Below, one piece after another: positions 1 to 12,690 of a stretch of 64,000 nt of DNA. The first letter of the stretch is position 1, and every line of letters starts with the position of its first letter. Below the pieces are notes generated by a model. The model saw only the letters and a program-made list of their open reading frames with translations. It was not told where the DNA came from and did no database searches. Location of the stretch: contig NW_025939467.1 of the NCBI RefSeq assembly GCF_000764305.2, forward strand, positions 59,625-123,624, read 5' to 3'. The DNA comes from Hyalella azteca. Its lineage: Eukaryota; Arthropoda; Malacostraca; Amphipoda; Hyalellidae. The translations under genes and the position numbers were made by a program.

Positions 1-273
1 TATAGTGTCTTAAATTAGATTAAAATACAACAAAATATTATAGATATGCAAAAAAGTTTTGAATTTTTTATTGAAAATAATTCATTGTATTCTCAGCAAA
101 ATAATAAAATCTCATGAAACACATTAAAATCAGTCATTTTAAATAAATCAAGATTGAATTATTTCACATAACAAAGTCACATATTATTATTTATTTCAGT
201 TATTTCAGTCACATAAAACCACACATTAAAACTTTAATCCTTAACATTTTATTTCTTTTCATTCCCCCTACAG

Positions 274-593
274 GATGTCAGGAGGACTAAGCAGCATGGG
301 TGGGGGTGCGGGAGGCGGGTGTCTACAGCCCCATAGGGATGGCCACCCAACCGCCGCCCATACGCCTTATCCCTACATGTTCCACGACCCTCTCTCGTCT
401 CTATCCTCGTCCTCCCTCTCCCCCTCGGCCTTATCCTCGAGCTATCAACGTACGTCAGGTAACCTGACGTGTGCCAACGTCACGTCTCAGAGCGTTGCGT
501 CTTTCAACGCCGCTGCTGCGTCGCACGCCGCCGCGTCATACGCAGCAGCGACGCACGCCGCAGTCGCCGCTACGTCATCAGCGTCGTCTACTG
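274..593 (+). CDS. Pax6: Pax6 penultimate coding exon
   Basis: Codons run from the ATG-in-frame at 275; base 274 finishes a codon from an upstream exon. About 106 residues rich in Ser, Ala, Gly and Thr, with a His/Ala-repeat stretch near the end. The donor is ACTG|GTACGT. Intronic sequence, AT-rich, occupies 1-273 and 594-929. Confidence 0.8.
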
Positions 594-1021
594 GTACGTC
601 GCGTGGTCTTGTGGGTAGAAATTGCGTAAAGTATAGCGTCATCGTCATGTATGGTTAGCCTATGTGCATGTCATGTTTAGTCTATGTCTAGCAATCAATA
701 TTTGTAGGATCTTGCAAGGTCAGTTTTCTCGTGCGCTATTCAGCTGTGCTTTTCAAACATAATTTTGACATGATTTAACCTCGGTGATCCAAGATTGCAG
801 TGACAGCTGTAGTGAGGAAAAATAATTTCAAATACTAACGTTCTATTAATTTAAAAATATAAATCTTCCATCATAACTTTATTAAAATCATTATTAATGT
901 TCTAAAATATATTTGCCTTATTTACACAGGAGTGATCAGTGCCGGAGTTTCGGTGCCTGTTCAGATCCACAGTCAGACCCCCGACCTCGTCGCAGCGAAC
1001 TACTGGCCCAGGCTCCAGTGA
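274..1021 (+). CDS. Pax6: Pax6 (eyeless/toy class), C-terminal two coding exons (partial)
   Basis: Join 274-593 and 930-1021. The first exon follows a pyrimidine-rich acceptor (ccccctacag) and ends phase 1 at G|GTACGT; the second follows tttacacag, and the split codon rejoins as GGA. The exon encodes a Gly/Ser/Ala/Thr-rich low-complexity stretch, like the transactivation tail of Pax6. The joined C-terminus reads ...STGVISAGVSVPVQ..., then ends YWPRLQ and TGA at 1019-1021. From family knowledge, this is the conserved Pax6 C-terminal end. The paired domain and homeodomain are not in the window and must lie to the left. Pax6 is a DNA-binding transcription factor for eye and brain development. 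Whether this copy is eyeless or twin-of-eyeless cannot be told from the tail. Confidence rests on the last 30 residues; the preceding low-complexity part alone would not identify it. Confidence 0.85.
930..1021 (+). CDS. Pax6: Pax6 last coding exon with conserved C-terminus
   Basis: Encodes 29 full codons after the split glycine, ending YWPRLQ and TGA. This is the part that identifies the gene as Pax6. The other two frames are open by chance in part and were not used. Confidence 0.87.
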
Positions 1022-1076
1022 TGGGGGGCCAGCGCTCCCTGGGGCGACGTCATTGGCCTCGGGGAGAAATGATTGG

Positions 1077-1357
1077 CCCCCCGATCATCGTCTGATCGGC
1101 ACCCGATCATCGTCTGATCGTCACCCGATCATCGTCTGATCGGCCCCCGATCATCGTCTGATCGGCACCCGATCATCGTCTGATCGGCACCCGATCATCG
1201 TCTGATCGGCACCCGATCATCGTCTGATCGTCACCCGATCATCGTCTGATCGTCACCCGATCTGATCGTCACCCGATCATCGTCTGATCGTCCTCTGATC
1301 ATCGTCTGATTGGCACCCGATCATCGTCTGATCGGCACCCGATCATCGTCTAATCGC
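1077..1357 (+). repeat. 22-bp minisatellite of small inverted repeats in the Pax6 3' region
   Basis: About 12 units plus a shortened one. The core of each unit is CCGATCA-TCGTC-TGATCGG, a 7-bp inverted repeat around a 5-nt loop (6 bp in units ending in GTC), separated by about 3 nt. It starts roughly 56 bp after the Pax6 stop, so it is probably in the 3' UTR; no poly(A) signal was placed with confidence. Confidence 0.9.
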
Positions 1358-2339
1358 CTTCTTATACCGAAAAACTTTCTCTAGAAAGGAATTGATTGCA
1401 CTACCAAGCGCAAAAAAATGGGTTTCGCTTTTTGCGATTAAATCAGCAAACCTATAAACAAAACGTGGTCAGTAAAACCTGCTGTCAGTAAATCGGTGTT
1501 TTTTATATAATTTGAGTGTTGTGTGTTAAAAAAATTCAGTTCGAAATATGTGAAGAAGACTTTTAGCTCACATTAAAGTTGGGGCTGTGGAAGTAATGTT
1601 CATTAATACTAACATTTTAAATTCGACCACAATCGCAACAAAGGGCCACGATTCATGGCAATTGATGACAAATATATTAATAAAGAACCTACACGAATAA
1701 TATTATACTTCGTATAATAGAAAATCCCAGGTCGATCGCATTTTAAAGCCATCACGGAACAACTCAACCTGAATTTGAAGTTATCAATAGAAGTCCGTAT
1801 CGAAGATTATGTTGTAATTATGTATATGTGTAAATATATTGCTTCAATCAGAAGCTTCCACTCACTGATCATGAGGGCTTTTTCATAGATGTAAATATTT
1901 TCCTTTTCATAGCGTCATCAGTGATAACTCTTCCGTAGTCAGTCTATTTTAGCTGCCCAATAGACAATGCAATGATTCACTATCGACACTTTGTTCAGGA
2001 AAGCTGAATAGATTTCTATATACAAAATGGGTGCTTCCAGACAGTGAATAGTGCGAGAATTTATTACCAATACAAAAAACCAAGAAGAAATTTGCATACA
2101 ATTTTTGCCAATGCCAATAATTTAGAAAAATGTATATACCAATTCGCCTCCCGTACTCTGCAGAAAAGTGTTCTTTGGAATTTTTTATGTTAATGTCACA
2201 TTCAACTGTGACAGTTAAAATGTAAAGGAAAATAAGAAGAATGGTGCAATTTATGCTGTAGTACGCGGTGACATCTAAACCTTACGTTAATACAGTAAAA
2301 TGCAGTTTTCAATATTACAAATTTCATTCTTTAATTTTA
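1358..2339. other. AT-rich intergenic or 3' flanking DNA, no gene seen
   Basis: Downstream of Pax6. No ORF with protein-family features and no clear tandem repeat. It may include the rest of the Pax6 3' UTR. Confidence 0.5.
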
Positions 2340-3720
2340 GATAAATTAATAATACAAAATTGTCAAAAGTTTATGCGCGAGACATAGACTGAACGAGTCG
2401 CATAGAATGAAATCGAATTGGCTCCCCCCGGCCCAATTACGAAGCATATCTCGCAATTCGCTAACGAGATCGACTGGGGCTACATTACGAGCGCAGCGCA
2501 CATTCTTCATTGTTGAACGCGAGTCCAAAAGCTTATTTGCATTTACGAGTAATTGGATGAACGCGTCAATCCGCCAGCTCGTCGCCGTCCAATTCTGTCG
2601 CGAGTATTAAAAGAATCGGTCTGACTTTTTCAACTCAGGAATTTCGTGTTTGCGTTTTTCTATAAGAGCCTCAATAAGCAGTACGATTTATAAAATCAAC
2701 GACGAAAATTTTAAATCAGCACTGATTTTTGTTCGTTCGCGCGTGCAATGTCCAGCAATCACGGCAATTCACGAACTACTCGACCAGTTTGTGACGGTCA
2801 AAAAGCCCCGACTTTCAAAGGTCGTATCACAAATTTCACGCTGATCAACGCCATTAATTTTGTTTATTGGATGTGCATGCAATGCTAGGAACGCCGCACT
2901 TGTGCCACCAAAGAACTCAATTCATTATTGCTTCATCAAGTTGTAATTGGGTGCGCTTGTTTTGCATAATTCCCGTTTAAATTAGCAGCTCTGAACGTCG
3001 CCCTGACGCGAGAGTGTGGCCGCTCACGCGCAGCAAACGCGATGACGCGATCATTTGAATTGGTTTCTCCGCGTCCGCTCGCACGGAAATATGCACGCGT
3101 CCGTCGCTCTCAAATTACAACCGATAAATTTCCGGAATCGCTGAAAAAAAGTGAACCTCGGTGGTACCCGCGACTGCCTTCTCTCTATTAGAAAATCCAT
3201 TTGTGGATATTTTCATGATTTATATCAACCTGTGAACGTTTGGTTGATGGGTGGCTGACGTATATATGTCAATACCATCATTAAACCCAAGCACTAACTT
3301 TAAACCATGTCGTTGAAAAAATAACTCAAACGAAAAATTATGATAAGCAACAATTTTGTTAGTTTTGTATTGACTGGATCCCGAACCATTAAAACTCGTG
3401 AAACTTTCGCGGAATTTGGACCCAAACAGAAAATTCGTCCAATCTAAACCAGCGTCCTGAACTTGACGCTATCGCTTGGCTCGCTCAGCTCCGTTAAAAT
3501 AATCAATTGAACCAGCAGCTATCAGCAGCAACATCAAAACCGAGACGGGAAATGCTTTTATCAGATGGAAACGATGGTCTCACTTGAGTGAACATATATT
3601 TCAGTGCGCAATTCAGCGTGAAATTAGCGACAAAAGCGTCCGGCCAGAGGGACTTGTCAGGGCGGCGGCCATGTTGGCTGCGGCTCGAGGGAGTGTCACT
3701 AGCATTCCCAATTTTTCCTC
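2340..3720. promoter_or_regulatory. Candidate cis-regulatory block (CpG-rich, POU/homeodomain motifs)
   Basis: This stretch has more complex sequence and more CpG than its AT-rich flanks. It contains octamer-like motifs (TTATTTGCAT near 2537, TTTTGCATAAT near 2961) and several TAATTG/CAATTA homeodomain-type cores. Its short ORFs show no family features. Position 1.3 kb downstream of Pax6 suggests, but does not show, a developmental enhancer. Conservation cannot be tested here. Confidence 0.4.
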
Positions 3721-3764
3721 TACTCCCTAATTATAATGGAACTGAAAAAAGGAACTGATTAAGA

Positions 3765-4018
3765 TTTGGGAATAATCACCCTATTAAGAATAATCACCTA
3801 TTTGATAATAAACGTCCATTTGGGAATAAACGCCCATTTGGGAATAAACGTGCACTTGGGAAAAATCACCCTACTGAGAATAATCGCCCATTTAGTAATA
3901 AACACCCTTTCGTGAAAAATCAATCGATTGGTAAAAATCACCCATTCTGGAATAATCACCCATTTGAGGATAATTTTCCCTTTGGGGATAATCACCCATT
4001 TTAAAATAATCATCCTAT
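3765..4018. repeat. Degenerate 18-bp minisatellite
   Basis: Around 14 diverged copies of a unit resembling aataatcacccatttggg. The period is a multiple of three, which explains a 71-codon open frame on the minus strand. Confidence 0.8.
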
Positions 4019-4387
4019 TTGCTTGGGCAATGAGGCTATTATTAATCAGAGCTGGACATACTTAAAATAAACCAATCAATAATATTTTATACCCAAAATT
4101 CAGAGGAAATTTAAATAAGAAACCTATGCAAATTCATTTATCACTCATGTTCTGCATTAATATCAATTCAAATTTTTAAATAATGCAAACCAAAAATTTC
4201 CAAACCTGATCTGAGTCAAATCTGATTCGAAAATTCCCGACTGAGCATTTACACTGAATTGCCCACAATGCCATTCGCCTCTAATAGAGCGCTCTAAATT
4301 CAACATCAGGCTCGCCTCTTTCAACAGCGGTGCGCACATTAGACACACATCACTTCACATCATCAGCCACCGAACATATACAACTCT

Positions 4388-4640
4388 TCACCGCACCGCT
4401 GTGGAGACTACATCCATCACTCCACCACACCGCTGTGGAGACTACATCTATCACTCCACCACACCGCTGTGAGGACCACATCGATCAATTCACCACACCG
4501 CTGTGAGGACCACATTTATCACTTCACCGCGCCGCTGTGGGGACCACATCGATCAATTCACCACACCGCTGTGGAGACCACATCTGTCACTACACCACAC
4601 CGCTGTGGAGACCACATCTATAACTTCACCACGCCGCCAC
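4388..4640. repeat. 34-bp minisatellite
   Basis: About seven copies built around accgctgtggagac and cacatc. No gene is attached. Confidence 0.85.
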
Positions 4641-7304
4641 TGACCAAATTTATTTATTAAGTGCCAGAATGACAACCTATATAGAGAAATGCTTGTTTTG
4701 AATTATAATTTAATTTATTTAATTGAAATAAATGCCTTGCAATTGAATTTTTAATAATTAAAAATTCATATATATTTGTGAATCCTCTTCGGAATAGAAA
4801 TAAAAGGACATGGGTCTAAAGAATGCATCGTGGTTCTCTGCTGGATGGTCGCATGCAGTTACACACGTGGCTTGAAATGGAAGCCAAGTCTTATAAGTTG
4901 AATTTTTTTTAAATCACGGATATTGGCCTTTCCTGCTTGGAAAAGCAACATTACCCGGAATTTGCAGCCATTGTGTAAAGAGCTGCAGGCACTTGAGTAT
5001 CACAGCCATGGATCTGAGGTTCTCACCGAGTAACAACGAGTAGCTCGTTCTCTTCAAAAGCTACCGACAAAAGTCATTGGTTCCGCAAATAAAGCTATTT
5101 GGCGCATTAGCTTCAGCCTTGTCGGTGCTGTGAAGCGTGCAGTGCTGAACTAACCAGCTGACAAATGATCTTTGCCTCTGACATCTCTCTCACGAACACA
5201 TGACTTCACTACACACATGTCCACATATGACTTCACTACACACATGTCCACACCGCCGGCGAAACTTCAGTGCATAACCAAATTACCGAGATGCGGTTAA
5301 AGTGCTTGCCTCTGGGCGCGTGTAAAAAGATGTGAACACTTGAAAAATCCTACGATTAGAAGCAGTGGACTGAAGAAAATTAAAATTTAGGAGTAAATCG
5401 ATGAATTTCGCCGCATCGCTCCTCTATTCACATGGAGGAAACGAGTCCTTTAGAGGCAGCCTGCAGGCGCGCACAAAGCAGCGTGTTTCATGGAGCGTTT
5501 AGAGGAAAAAACGACCCATGCCATAATGGTGGATGATGACATATGGCGGGACATGACTCTCATGAAGAGCTCTATGAAAACGATACGTTGTAAGAGAGCC
5601 ACTCGAACTCTCGAGAGCTTGTTGAGTGCGAGAGCTGAATAGCTTCCATTCCACTGCGCCATGCCAGCGTGGGCAATACGTCCAACGTGGCGACATGTGA
5701 GTGGCTTTTGATTAAATCAATTTTGAGCAAATTTAACTTGGTTTTATTAATAAATTTATTAATGTTTTGCCATCAAAGACCAGAGTATCCATTTCAGTTA
5801 CTGATGTAGTAGCCCAGAAATTAATTATGATACTCTCTTTTGTTTAGCTCTTGCGTAATTTTTAGTTTATTGCAGTTTAGCTTTTACTTGGAATGTAAAA
5901 GTTAGTTCTTTTTAAAATAATAGTTAATGAGCGCAATGATATTATGTAATACTGATCATAAAAACCATCGAATCATGAAAAATGATTATCCTAATTTACT
6001 TATGGAATTCTGTGTAACCATTAACAACATAGTTAAAAAAACCTTCTTTGTGTGTCTAGTCACGTAATTCTTCATTTTATAGGAGTACTTTCCCTTTAAG
6101 TTAGGTTCGATAAATGTTTTCATAACCTCTTTTCTTCAAAACAGCGAGCAAAATTCTATATTACTTTTCAAAGTTGTTCAACATAATTAACAACCCTTAT
6201 AAAGTACCATCGTCTTAAGAAAACATCAAATTAGATTAATGATTTTTAAGCAATGTATGATTAAAAAAGGGGAGTCTCGTTCATATGACCATCATTGCAG
6301 GGAATTACGAGACATAAATTCAATGCGTAATTTTAAACTCTGTATATTTTGTATATAAACTAAGCATGTAAATACGTCCAAAGAAGACTGTGAAATTTTC
6401 AACTTGATTTTAATTTAATCCTTGTTACTCCCAATTCTGAAGTTTACGAGTGGGTCGCCAAAAATGAATTCAAAATGTCAGAAATGGAATTTTGTGTCGA
6501 CGACAATTGAAAAATTTTGGTGCGAATGAGGATAAGATGATAGAAGATAAAAGAATGAATTTATTATGCCAAACATAATCAATATTTTAATTGAATTTTA
6601 AACGATAGCCCATATTGTGAAAATTCAAAACATTTTCGTTTAAATGTATTTATTGATTCTCAATTAAGACGCAATGCTACAAATACTTATAGACACGTGT
6701 TGAAGAAGTAATTGTATGTATCAAATCTGTACACTTCTGAAGTATATTCAACAGTTAAGGAAAATTTTCTTTCCTATTACTTAAATAGGGCGATAGCAGT
6801 AATCTTGCAAATGAAACAATAAGTGTCTATTTTTAACATAAAGAACAAAGTCTAAGATTTTAAGTAGTAAATAATGTTATATATGCAAAAATGTCAAAAC
6901 CTAAACTTTTGGAATGTCCTTCTTCTTCCCTGGAACAAATTTTTTACAGATTTCGCCAAAATATTAAATTTACAGTCGCGAAACTAAATTCCCATGCCCA
7001 TTGAGGGTATTAGTTGTTACAGCTTGGTTACCGGAGACGTCATTCAGGCGTGAATTATAGAATCTAAACAACGACAGAAAAGTCTACGGAGGCGCCAGTC
7101 CATTTTTGAAGACTCAATGCGAATTCACAAGATATTTTACGGATGCGCGCGAAGAACTTTCCTTGTAATTAATTTTACCAATTAATGGCTGAGTAAAGTA
7201 ACAAATATATGAAATTTCCGATGACTAGCAGTAGTAAACACTCTAGTTATTGTACGGATGACACTCTGTCATTGGAGTCCAATGAGTACACTAACACTAT
7301 AGCC
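4641..7304. other. Intergenic DNA, no gene recognised
   Basis: AT-rich, with a slightly more complex patch at about 5400-5700 that shows two overlapping short minus-strand frames without family features. Nothing else could be supported. Confidence 0.5.
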
Positions 7305-7482
7305 TAATAGTTTATCGAGTACACAGCACAAGGAGTTCAAGGAGAACACAGCCCTAGGAGTTCTACGAGTACACAGCCCTAGGAGTTCAAGGAGTACACA
7401 GCCCTAGGAGTTCTACGAGTACACAGCCCTAGGAGTTCAACGAGTACACAACCCTAGGAGTTCTACGAGTACACAGCCCGAG
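7305..7482. repeat. 25-bp minisatellite
   Basis: About seven copies of a unit with the core gagtacacagccctagga. Confidence 0.88.
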
Positions 7483-7659
7483 TTTAGTAGCAGCAGTGGT
7501 ATCGAATGCCTATTCATAAAGAAAATCATGCGAAGAAAAAGTCAAGTTAGGAATGCAAATAAAATAGAGTCGTTGGCTTGAGCTGATCTCGTTATCTCTC
7601 CATCACGTCATGGGGCGCAAACAAAAACTATTGATAATAAAAATTCGTTTGCGAGTTGA

Positions 7660-7765
7660 CATTCACTGCCAAGACCACAATAAGCTATGAATGTTCTGCG
7701 ATGTTAAGAATCGGCGACAGGCCTACGGCCTAATAAGCGCTGAAAACGCTATATTATATTACATT
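7660..7765 (+). repeat. SINE-like fragment (tail part)
   Basis: Shares a tail of about 70 bp with the fuller copy at 25530-25790. Shared blocks include ggcctacggcctaataa followed by cgctgaaa. The tRNA-like head is missing or too diverged. Confidence 0.6.
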
Positions 7766-8479
7766 ATAAGGATGTCTCAGAAGGAATTGTTGAGTCTTCC
7801 TTGAAATTGCTCAGTCACCTGTGGATTTCTTTGCAAGCTACTGAAGACGTGCAGAAGAAAACGATCGCCATTAGTTCAGGTGAAGCCCATCTTTCTGGGC
7901 CGGTGAACTGCCGCTGGGCAAGGAAACGTATTCGGTGATCATAGTTCTATGATAATTTTGGCTCTTAGATTGGAATTGGAATAAATGCTTTGGAATCTAA
8001 ATGTTTATCAAAAGGGATAATAATGGAAAAACGTGATAATGAAAACGTTTATCAAAAGTGATAATGAAAGTAAAAAAAGATACTACAAAATTGCAATGTG
8101 CAGAAGGAATTTCCGATGCCTTTAAAATATTTTGGTACTCCTCTTATTTTAATGCTTGACTTTGAACTCGTATAACTGCGCTGAGTCTAAGGAATATTGA
8201 TCTTCATACGCGAATGGATAAATTTTCTCGCTCTAATGCTATTAGAACAGAAACAGTCGTCCGTGTCGAGTGATTCTGCTACACCGATTTTTCATCCACT
8301 TTATCGATGTTTGCCTCATTGGGTCCTTTTATTGTATCAATTATATTTTAGTACACATTCTTCTGTCGCCTTAAAACTCCATTTTCACCCTTCCACATCT
8401 TGTTCTGCTGTCTTTTCTCCGTCTTCCGTCCTATATTCAGAAATATGTAAGCCTGCTCCTTAAAAATTCCACCCCAGGC

Positions 8480-8645
8480 ATTTCATTCACTTTTACCATC
8501 GTTTATCTTCTTTGAATTACTACTTATATTTTATCTTCTTCTTTTTATGTATTTCATCTTATTCTGCGTTGTATTATCTTATCATCTTCTGATTTTCTAA
8601 CTTTCATCTTTAGTTCTTCTATCTTTTATCTTCTAGGAGTCGTCA
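8480..8645. repeat. Pyrimidine-rich low-complexity tract
   Basis: Imperfect repetition of tatcttct/catctt words. No coding signal. Confidence 0.6.
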
Positions 8646-9365
8646 CGCATAGATGGCTCATATATAGCCAAGGGAATTCCTCGTCTTGAACATATATATA
8701 AATATTAAAAACATATTTGTTTATTAAACAAATTAAACATATTTTGTTCAATGACTCAAGCTGGTTTAATCCCTCAAAACAAAATATTGGTAATAATTAT
8801 TCAAAAAAACTTGTCAAGCGTTAAAAAACTAACTTTTAGTAAGTTAGTTTACTAAAAAAAGAAAATTATTACATTAACCCAGCAACATCGGAGAAGTAAT
8901 TTTTCTACGCAACAAAATACAAATCAAAGAAAATAAAATAAATAATAAATCATTTACCTTTGGTAGTCAGTTAAACATTCTACTGTTAAATAATGATAAC
9001 ATTTGACCAAGAGCCATATAATATGTCACAAGACAACGTTGTTTTGTCAGGCAGTCGAGCAGGCTGCCGTTATTAAGTAAATTGACTATGTATTTTTAAG
9101 TTTGATTGCAACATTTTTCGTCAAATAGACACACAACTGTCGCTCATAAACTCTACATATACGAGTTGGTCAGTGCCATTAAAGTTACGATGTCTTCGTC
9201 AGTTAGTTTGTTTTTGACCGAAAACCCGACACACAGCCTCGACAGTTAAAAATTATTTTACGCCAGCCAACTGCACCAACAGATTTTTACATAAATTTAT
9301 CGACGATAATTTTTTATTTACTTACATGTAATCGCGAGCATAATAAAGCGACTGAGTAATAAAAT

Positions 9366-9660
9366 GAGAAAGTTGAACAGGAACAGCAACGAAGATGGGG
9401 CAGTTGAACAGGAACAGTAACGAAGATGGGACAGTTGAACAGGAACAGTAACGAAGATGGGACAGTTGAACAGGAACAGCAACGAAGATGGGACAGTTGA
9501 ACAGGAACAGTAACGAAGATGGGACAGTTGAACAGGAACAGCAACGAAGATGGGACAGTTGAACAGGAAAAGCAACGACGATGGGACAGTTGAACAGGAA
9601 CAGTAACGAAGATGGGACAGTTGAACAGGAACAGCCAGAAAGAAAAAGGACAGGTGAACA
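9366..9660. repeat. 31-bp minisatellite
   Basis: About nine copies with the core gatgggacagttgaacagga. The period is not a multiple of three, so one frame passes through all three translations and stays open. This explains three overlapping minus-strand ORFs that are not genes. Confidence 0.92.
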
Positions 9661-9699
9661 GGAACTAAATAACACTTTTATGGAAGAAGAATAATTGTA

Positions 9700-10085
9700 A
9701 AATTGGGCACAGAATTGTAAAATTGGACGCAAAATTATTAAATTGGACGCGAAATTGATAAAAATATATATAACTCAGTGCTTACTGCAGTGCGTGACTG
9801 AGAGCGCATTTTCTCGTCGACGAAAATGTGAAGTCACGGACGGACAGACAGACGGACAGACAGACAGACGGACAGACAGACAGATGGACAGACAACCAGG
9901 CCGACATGGCGAGCACAATAGTGCATTCTTTCCATAAATGAGAAAATACGCTAAAAATTGAACGCAGAATTGTAAAATTATAAGCAGAATTTTAAAACCA
10001 TAAGCAGAATTGTAAAATTATTGGCAGAATTATAAAATTGGACGCAGAATTGTAAAATTACGAAGAATTGTAAAATTGAACGATG
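9700..10085. repeat. About 20-bp minisatellite (aattgtaaaattggacgcag) split by an insertion
   Basis: Diverged copies lie at about 9700-9765 and 9955-10085. Between them is a different segment (9766-9945) carrying a GACAGACG microsatellite and a dispersed repeat, so the array was probably interrupted by an insertion. Confidence 0.75.
9766..9945. mobile_element. Candidate short interspersed element with GACAGACG tract
   Basis: Bases 9801-9850 (gagcgcattttctcgtc, then acgaaaa, then gtgaagtcacggac) match, in reverse complement, a segment at 62818-62870. Two copies in unrelated places and a position inside another repeat array point to a mobile element. Its class is unknown. Confidence 0.5.
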
Positions 10086-11914
10086 AATCAAAGTCGTGAA
10101 AAGCTAAAATATTATAGATTAATGTGTCGTCAAACCAACGAATTTCACGCTGCTCAATTTTGCATTGTAAGTCCAAGAATGGATAAAATTGCACAAAATA
10201 TTGAACTTTTATATTAGAGACATAATACCCGTGGAATGAGTGCTAGTTCAAGGAAGATGACGAAGTCCGTAGACTTTCAACATTCGGTGGCACCGCAAAT
10301 AAATTGAACACAACGAAGACGAGAGAGTTTTGTTGGTATATTTTTTTCTAACTTCAGGTACTCATTTTTCATGCAAACTGAATTTTCAAGTGAAGAAATC
10401 TTTTCAACGTAAGAAACTGAATGCAACGCATGCATGATCTTCGTACGAAAACACACATTGAGAATACAAGTCATTAATACAAACATCGACTTGGATTGAA
10501 AAATTTTCAGCATATACGATAAATAAAGAGTTACTGAAATAAACTAAAACCTTTAAACACAACCAAACATGCATTTAATTTAGGATCTTTTTAACAACTT
10601 AATATTTTAGCTTCGCTTCGAACCAAATACAAAAGAAAAATCAAGGGTGCATGAAATGCATCTCACCGAGAATATTAAGTAATCTTTCAGTCAGAGCATC
10701 CACAGTTTTTTAAATAAAAACGCCGGTTGTCACATGTCTGGCCTGTTATGTTAAGGCGGTAATTTTCAATAGGGGATTGTCAGGACGCAAGTCAGCGATT
10801 TTTTTGTAGGATTTCTTCTCTTCAGGATTTCTGGACGACAGATTTGATCGGCGTTTGATGCAGCATGGATGAGGATCGTAAAAGCGTCTTCGCAAGTTAC
10901 GACTCTCATTTGACTTGCAGAGCAGGGAACTGTGTGCCTTTGACGACCAACGACACCTAAAATGGTGGCAACGGTGTTACTTTGAGTGAGTACTTGTGTC
11001 ATAATACGACACCTAGAATGCAGGATAGTGTTACTTTGATAGCCGACGCCACCCAAGATGGCGACCAGTTTTATTGAGACCGCAGGAGTATAAATGACCG
11101 ATAAAAAATACAGTGGAAAATGTTACTTTCGGGAGTCACGCGTACTAAATGGTATTGACAATTAACTGGCGTTATTTCGCATGTCCAGCCCATAATAAAA
11201 TGTGTTCTTTAATGGAAAACTAAGTTACGTAAGTAGCTTTGGAGATCGGGAACACAGATATTGCTACAAGTATTTGGACGAGTCTTGAAACAAAGCTCCT
11301 ACGTTTGGACATCGAAAAAAAAAAAAAAATCTCGTCGAGTCAGCAAAATGTCTCAGCGCTAACGAGTATAAGTATTCGGACAAACAAATAGATTTCATCT
11401 ACCAAATTGTGAAATTTTTGGCACGCAGCACTTCTACGATCTTTTGTCGAGCCATACAGGGTTAGCATGACTAACACAAGGACATGAGAGCATCGTTAAC
11501 TGGACAAAGACTTCCACATTTATCTTAGTGTGATAACTATACTTGTATACAATATCCGTGTCTCAGCGCTACCGAGCATAACAAGAAGCCTTCTTTAGAA
11601 TCCAAGGCATCTGAAAACTTTAAAGTTTAGGCCTGTATTTTTTTTTCGCCAGCAAAGCGTGTAGCGAATTTGAAAGAATAAATTAGGATCTATGACGGTC
11701 TGGTATGTATAAATAAAAGGCAGTTAGAAGTAAGCGTTTACATATCACAAATTGAGCACAATTAATCTTTCAATTGCTAAGCAACTACTTTAAAATTGTT
11801 ATTCTCTATAAAAATTTGGCTTTCACCACTTCAATGCTTTTAAAGCAAAATGGATTCTTTGGACGAACTAGATCTTATTTTGATTGATCCGCCTTCAGAG
11901 TTTATGTAATTGGC

Positions 11915-12690
11915 GTTACTATGAGTATTAAGAGTGAGTGATGAGTGATGAGAGTGCTTATTGCGTGAGTATTGGGAGTGAGAGGTGAGAGTGTTTATTG
12001 AGTGAGTATTGAGAGTGAGAGGTGAGAGTGTTTATTGACTGAGTATTGAGAGTGAGAGTGTTTGTTGACTGAGTATTGAGAGTGAGAGGTGAGAGTGCTT
12101 ATTGACTGAGTATTGGGAGTGAGAGGTGAGAGTGTTTATTGACTGAGTATTGAGAGTGAGAGTGTTTGTTGACTGAGTACTGAGAGTGAGAGGTGAGAGT
12201 GCTTATTGACTGAGTATTGGGAGTGAGAGGTGAGAGTGCTTATTGAGTGAGTATTGAGAGTGAGAGGTGAGAGTGCTTATTGAGTGAGTATTGGGAGTGA
12301 GAGGTGAGAGTGCTTATTGACTGAGTATTGAGAGTGAGAGGTAAGAGTGCTTATTGACTGAGTATTGAGAGTGAGAGGTGTGAGTGCTTATTGAGTGAGT
12401 ATTGAGAGTGAGAGGTGAGAGTGTTTATTGAGTGAGTATTGAGAGTGAGAGGTGAGAGTGTTTGTTGACTGAGTATTGGGAGTGCTATTTAGCGAGTATT
12501 GATAGTGAGTGATGGGAGTGAGTGCTGAGAGTGTTTATTGTGCCAGTATTGAGAGTGATGTGTGCGGTAAGAGTGCTTATTGCGGGAGTATTGACAGCGA
12601 GTGGTGAGAGTGAATGATGCGAGTGCTAATTGAGTGAGAGATGGAAGTAAGTGGTGAGAGTCATTATTGAGGGAGTGGTGAGAGTGAGTG
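11915..12690. repeat. 37-bp minisatellite
   Basis: About 20 copies of a unit with the core gagtattgagagtgagagg, more diverged toward the right end. Confidence 0.92.

Noticed and set aside
275..658. Stand-alone gene starting at ATG 275
   Set aside because: An acceptor lies directly before it and a donor at 594 joins it in phase to the Pax6 C-terminus.
1077..1357. CRISPR-like array
   Set aside because: Units are contiguous without distinct spacers, in an animal gene region.
5450..5696. Two overlapping minus-strand ORFs
   Set aside because: Overlap each other in different frames, no domain, no splice sites in support.
9314..9732. Three overlapping minus-strand ORFs of Cys/Phe/Val-rich repeats
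   Set aside because: They are translations of a 31-bp minisatellite, whose period cycles through all frames.
10766..11056. 96-residue minus-strand ORF
   Set aside because: Region has internally repeated words (gtgttactttga, acacctaaaatgg/acacctagaatg); no family features or splice context.
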